64,000 bases of DNA from Sapria himalayana (lineage: Eukaryota > Streptophyta > Magnoliopsida > Malpighiales > Rafflesiaceae). Below, one piece after another: positions 59,834-64,000 of the stretch (position 1 is the first letter of the stretch; each line of letters starts with the position of its first letter). The stretch spans positions 2,856,898 through 2,920,897 of the forward strand of contig JAREIK010001718.1 in NCBI GenBank assembly GCA_029783825.1. Reading direction: 5' to 3'. The translations under genes and the position numbers were made by a program. Below the pieces are notes generated by a model that saw only the letters and a list, made by a program, of their open reading frames with translations, did no database searches and was not told where the DNA came from.

Positions 59834-60478
59834 TTGAGACATCTTGAGTCTATAATAATGTGGAGAATTATTAAAAATTCAAGTGGGCATTCACTGAAAA
59901 ATCAAAAGATTTTTCTGTCTAATGAATTTTTAAGTGCTGCTCGTTTCCAAGGAAAGTTAATTATAAGACCATCACCAATAAAAATATGGATAGAACCCCT
60001 TGCATTTTTGCAACGTATACAAGGTGATATATGTGGGTCTATTCATCCACCATTTGGATCATTTCAATATTTTATGATTTTGATTAATACATCAACGAGA
60101 TGGCCACATGTCTGTTTGTTATCAACACGTAACCAAGTATTTGCTAGATTGCTTGTTCAAATAATTTAATTACAGGCTTATTTTTCAAATTATCTGATTA
60201 AGTCAATTCGTCTTCAGAATACTGGAGAATTTACTTATCAAGCTTTTAATGATTATTGTATGTCTAATAGAATAACTGTTGAACGTCATGTAACATATGT
60301 TCATACACAAAACAGTCTTGCAAAATTATTTATTAAACATATTCAATTGATTGCAATGCCATTACTAATAAGGACAAAACTCTCAACTTCTGCTTGGAAT
60401 CACGCTATTTTGCATGCAACAGCACTAATTTGTATTAGACCAATAAATTATCATGAGTTCTCTCCTTTATAATTAATT
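59834..60478 (+). pseudogene. Copia integrase remnant
   Basis: 59834-60169 holds RHLESIIMWRIIKNSSGHSL followed by KNQKI (GAG-pre-integrase) and the core start LQRIQGDICGSIHPPFGSFQ, YFMILINTSTRWPHVCLL (first catalytic Asp in GDICG; the second-strand D replaced by N in LINTST). 60260-60472 holds VERHVTYVHTQNSLAKLFIK (catalytic Glu position occupied by Lys/Leu) and NHAILHATALICIRPINYHE. A stop near 60167 separates them. The integrase would insert element cDNA into the host genome; this copy has lost key residues. Confidence 0.85.
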
Positions 60479-60550
60479 TTTAGTCGATAACCAAATATTT
60501 CTCACTTAATAATTTTTGGTCGATAACCAAATATTTCTCACTTAATAATT
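60478..60550 (+). repeat. 36-bp tandem duplication in copia pol
   Basis: CGATAACCAAATATTTCTCA followed by CTTAATAATTTTT starts at 60485 and again at 60521 with almost no difference. It lies just after the integrase remnant. Confidence 0.9.
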
Positions 60551-61379
60551 TTTGGGTATGCGATATATGCTCTGATTACTCCACCACAACGCACTAGGAT
60601 GTGTTCCAAAAGAAAATTGAGAATACATGTTAGATATAAATCTTCCATCGATAATCAAATATTTAGAATCATCAACTGGATATTTATTTATGGTTTGTTT
60701 TGCTGATTATCATTTTGATGAAACAAATTTTCTAAATTTTAAGAAAGAAAATAAACAGTTGAAAAAAATTATTAGTTGAAATCAATTATCATTGTCTCAT
60801 ATTAACCCTCACACAAAGGAATGTGAACTAGATATTCAAAAGATTATTCATTTACAAAATTTAACAAATCAATTGTCAAATGTATTTGCTAATCCAAAGA
60901 GAGTAACTACATCTTATATACTAGCTGCTAATACTCCAGTTAGATTTGATGTCCATGTAGGATAATCTATTGTAAATCAACCTAAAGTATCAGTGAAACG
61001 TGGTCGACCAGTTAGTTTTAAGAATAAAAATCTTTGAAAAAGAAAAAATCAAAGAATCAAGTTGAGGAATTGATAGCTCCATAAGATTCCCCATTTGTAA
61101 TTCAAGAAAAAATTTAGGTACCTAAAACTTGTGACAATCAAGAAATCTAGATAAACTATGTCACAATTGGCCAAATGTGAAATTGAAATATAATCGACGT
61201 CGATGAAATTTGCCTATAATGTGGCATTCAGCATTGTTAATAACAATGAGAACCTTGAGCCAAAGTCTATCAAGAAATATAGACAAAAAGATGATTGGTC
61301 AAAATGAAAAGATACAATTGAAGCATAATTGAATTCTCTTTCTAAATACAAAATTTTTAGTCATATTGTATGTACACCT

Positions 61380-61815
61380 GATGGTGTCAAACCTGTGGGA
61401 TACAAATGAATATTTATGTGAAAACGAGACAAGACAAATAAAATTGTCAAATATAAAATGTGATTAGTTACACATGGATTCTCTCAATGACTTGGCAATG
61501 ATTATGAAGAATCATATTCTCTTATAATCGATGCAACTACTTTTCAATATTTAATTAGCCTAGCAATATATGAAAAACTTGGTATGTGTAACATTACTCG
61601 ATAAAATTATGCAGATTTCTATATAGGTTAAAACAATCTGGACGCATGTGGTATAATCATCTTTATGAATATTTATTACGATAAGAATATAAAAATGATT
61701 CACTTTGCCCATGTATATTTATTAAGAAATCATGATCCAAGTTCGTTATAATTACAATTTATGTTGATGACCTGAATATTATTAAAATTACGAATAAGCT
61801 TTCGAAAGTAGTAGG
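61380..61815 (+). pseudogene. Copia reverse transcriptase, 5' part
   Basis: Patched frames read GVKPVGYK-IFM, TRQDK-NKIVKYKM-LVTHGF, YEESYSLIIDATTFQYLISL, LYRLKQSGRMWYNHLYEYLL and VIITIYVDDLNIIK (the YVDD catalytic box at about 61755-61785). Translation is cut at 61815 by element B and resumes at 62508. Confidence 0.85.
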
Positions 61816-62499
61816 CAAGGAAGCACAGACACAGCTCCCTACAGCCATGTCCACGTGTCCGACACATGGACACGATACGGATCGTGTCTGATACGCCACG
61901 TGACGTATCATTGATCAAACCGTATTTGATATGTCACGTGACGTATCGAACGATTGCGTCGGCTGCCGTATCCATGCTGAGAGTGACCGACGTCTGATGA
62001 CGTCCAGTGGCCGACGTCACCACATGGGCGAAGTCAACCACTCGACATAGGCGACGGGCACGATATGTGGGGAGGCAGGGGGCGAGCATGATTTAAGGGT
62101 GGGAAGGAAGGGATGGGCACGATTTGAGGGGGGGAGGGAGGCAAGGGGCTGGCGCTATCTGTGGGGAGAGGCAGGGCTGGCATTATATAAAATAAAATAT
62201 TTTTATTTTATAAAATTAAAAAAATATATATTTTTATATAATATAAGATAATTATAAAATATTATTTTATAAAATAAAATAATATAAATATTATCTTATA
62301 AAATAAAATAAAAAATATATATATTTATTCTATAAAATAAATATTTTATTTTATTTTATAAAATACCTAATATTTATATAAAAATAATTTTTATTTTTTT
62401 TATCATGTCGTATTCTAGTCGTATCCGTATCCTAGTTTTTTAGAATTTGTCGTATCTCCGTATCATGCCGTGTTGTATCCCCTTGTTCGTACTTCTAAG
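61816..62499. mobile_element. Short hAT-like element B, 684 bp
   Basis: Begins CAAGGAAGCACAGACACAGC and ends GTTCGTACTTCTAAG. A perfect 8-bp duplication GTAGTAGG flanks it (61808-61815 and 62500-62507), and the following CAA is also shared. It is the reverse complement of the element A family: CACGTG palindromes near the left end (GATACGCCACGTGACGTATC), a G-rich block (62030-62175) and the ATTTTATTTTATAAA block (62175-62390). Non-coding. It sits inside the copia reverse transcriptase, so it is younger than that element. Confidence 0.9.
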
Positions 62500-62507
62500 G
62501 TAGTAGG

Positions 62508-62878
62508 CAACTTAAAAAAATTTAAAAAGAAAAATCTCTAAAAAAACAAAACTTTACCTCGGTTTGCAAATTGAACACTTAGAGAATAAAATTTTTGTTC
62601 ATCAATCAACTTATATATCAAATGTATTGAAACGATTCTATATGGATAATACTCATACATTGAGCACTCCAATGATTGTAAAGTCATTGGATATGAATAA
62701 AGATCATTTCCTACCTCTGATGGATGATAAAAAGTTTTTTGATCTTGAAGTATCATATCTTAGTGCTATTGGAGCACTAATGTATATTGCAAATCATACA
62801 CGACCTGATATATCATTTACTATAAATTTATTAGCAAGATACTTCTTGTCCCATAAGAAGACATTGGAATGGAGTTAA
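62508..62878 (+). pseudogene. Copia reverse transcriptase, 3' part
   Basis: It picks up after element B as NLKKFKKKNL, then LQIEHLENKIFVHQSTYISN, VLKRFYMDNTHTLSTPMIVK and LSAIGALMYIANHTRPDISF followed by TINLLARY. This is the RT thumb/connection region of copia polyproteins. The open stretch 62564-62878 is the longest intact piece of the element. Confidence 0.85.
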
Positions 62879-62884
62879 ACATAT

Positions 62885-63350
62885 AGTGAATTAATTAATT
62901 ATGCAGAAGCGGGATATATATCTGACCCACATAATGCTTGATCACAAACAGGCTATTTATTCACATGTGATGATACAGCCATTTCATTAAGTTCTACTAA
63001 ACAATCAATTATCACCACATCTTCTATTCATGCAGAGATCTTAGCAATTCATGAAATAAGTCGAGAATATTTTTGGTTAATATTTGTAATACATCATTTC
63101 AAGAGTCATGCGGTGTGTCTTTTAACAAGGAGATCCTGATGACTGAGTATGAAGATAATGCAACATATATTGTTCAATTAAAAAATAGATACATTAAAGG
63201 GGATAGAACAAAACATATCACCAAAATTCTTTTTCACTAATGATCTACAAAAGAAGAGTGATATTAATATTCAATCAATTCATTCAACTAATAATCTAGC
63301 AAATTTATTCACCAAAACTCTATCCACTACAAAATTTGAAAGGCTAATTC
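62885..63350 (+). pseudogene. Copia RNase H remnant
   Basis: Reads YAEAGYISDPHNA, SQTGYLFTCDDTAISLSSTK, QSIITTSSIHAEILAIHEIS and REYFWL, then VQLKNRYIKGDRTKHIT, FFTNDLQKKSDINIQSIHST and NNLANLFTKTLSTTKFERLI. These are the C-terminal RNase H motifs of copia. Stops and shifts are present. Confidence 0.8.
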
Positions 63351-63477
63351 ATAGCATTGGAATAGGTAGGCTCGGAGATATAAAATAATATTTTATACTA
63401 TACTTTTTTTTTCTTCGCCATAATTTTGTATCACTAGGTCTTCCTGGTAAAGTTTTTAATGAAACGGTATCATTGAC

Positions 63478-63796
63478 ATCCAAGGGAGAGATATTATGAA
63501 CAATATTATGGATGTCCATAAACTCTTCATTAATCTCTTAGCTATTAATATATTTGTAACTTTTATTATTCATAGATTAATGTATATGAATTAGCATAAA
63601 TTAATATGTATCCATTGGTACATTTATTTGTGTATTGATGTATATATTCATTGACATATTTATATACACATTAAAGTATTCATGTATTAAATCCTATAAA
63701 TAGGAAGCATTTGTATGAATTGGTATATACTTGAAAAAATAATAAATCACTCTCATGTTTCTCCTATATATCTTGCTCTCTTGTCCTTCTATTTCA
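63478..63796 (+). repeat. Polypurine tract and 3' LTR of the copia element
   Basis: ATCCAAGGGAGAGAT at about 63479-63493 precedes TGAACAATATTATGGATGTC at 63497. The LTR matches the 5' LTR with many substitutions and small indels and ends near TTCTATTTCA. Confidence 0.8.
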
Positions 63797-64000
63797 AAAT
63801 AATAATATAATTTTTACTTATAAGAATAAGTAACATATTCAATATAACAACTATTAAGATATTAAACTCATAAGATATACCATAAAATTTTGAAAAAATA
63901 TAATTAAACACAAACTAAGAATATAAACAAAAATTTCAGAAAATCAATTTAGATTTATGCTAAAAAAATATTATAGAGACTATTTACTTAATCAGATAAT
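63797..64000. other. AT-rich end of window
   Basis: Nothing recognised. Confidence 0.4.

Larger units (their letters stand above)
58971..63796 (+). mobile_element. Ty1/copia element with both LTRs, gag missing
   Basis: A 5' LTR (58971 to about 59300) and 3' LTR (63497 to about 63796) flank protease, integrase, reverse transcriptase and RNase H remnants in copia order. The two LTRs are clearly homologous but diverged. Only about 80 bp separate the primer-binding region from the protease, so gag has been deleted. A 684-bp hAT-like element (B) later split the reverse transcriptase. Target-site duplication not resolved because both flanks are AT repeats. Confidence 0.88.

Noticed and set aside
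59834..60478. Possible functional integrase
   Set aside because: In-frame stops and loss of residues at catalytic positions exclude activity.
58971..63796. Endogenous pararetrovirus
   Set aside because: Domain order is protease-integrase-RT-RNase H with two LTRs and a primer-binding region. There is no coat or movement protein. This is a copia retrotransposon.
39632..64000. Search for upstream bL21m exons (presequence and core ending in VEEH)
   Set aside because: No minus-strand stretch with the expected residues and splice borders was found. I do not report a forced match.

Overview
This is a stretch of AT-rich plant nuclear DNA that is almost entirely transposable-element sequence. The evidence for a plant is the mixture of Ty1/copia and Ty3/gypsy polyproteins, plant-type hAT transposases with a BED finger, tRNA-derived SINEs, and two exons of a plant mitochondrial ribosomal protein. 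The host genome is probably large, with very long introns. No intact viral, bacterial or organellar gene block is present.

Host gene: two minus-strand exons (25457-25573 and 39557-39631) join in phase with GT/AG borders. They encode the C-terminal 63 residues of mitochondrial large-subunit protein bL21m (NFD1 in Arabidopsis). The intron between them is about 14.0 kb and is filled with nested DNA transposons. I found no earlier exon up to 64000, so the upstream intron either runs out of the window (over 24 kb) or the gene is a fragment.

Layout. 1-1.9 kb: degenerate tandem repeats. 1.9-5.9 kb: decayed Ty3/gypsy element (+). 6.3-9.2 kb: copia 3' ends, a perfect 330-bp duplication, a PPT-LTR-PBS unit and a broken gag. 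9.2-13.4 kb: decayed copia (-). 13.5-20.1 kb: minisatellites with 36-, 62- and 31-bp periods, a second PPT-LTR-PBS arrangement and microsatellites. 20-25 kb: featureless apart from a SINE. 25.2-39.6 kb: 3' end of bL21m and its giant intron. 40.0-44.6 kb: an autonomous-type hAT nested inside a short non-autonomous hAT-like element. 44.6-48.2 kb: SINEs. 48.2-56.9 kb: two older hAT copies and a truncated end. 59.0-63.8 kb: copia element with both LTRs, lacking gag, split by a second copy of the short hAT-like element.

Central theme: one hAT family (ends TAGAGGTGTCAAACGGGCCG, 8-bp target duplications, GC-rich ends with repeated GGCACGG) is present as four near-full-length copies of graded age plus several short relatives. 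The youngest copy has a perfect 8-bp duplication and a 422-residue transposase block, but is frameshifted. The two youngest copies each sit inside another 8-bp-duplication element, and for one of these the second copy of the host element in this window supplies a natural empty site. Every transposon gene seen is broken.
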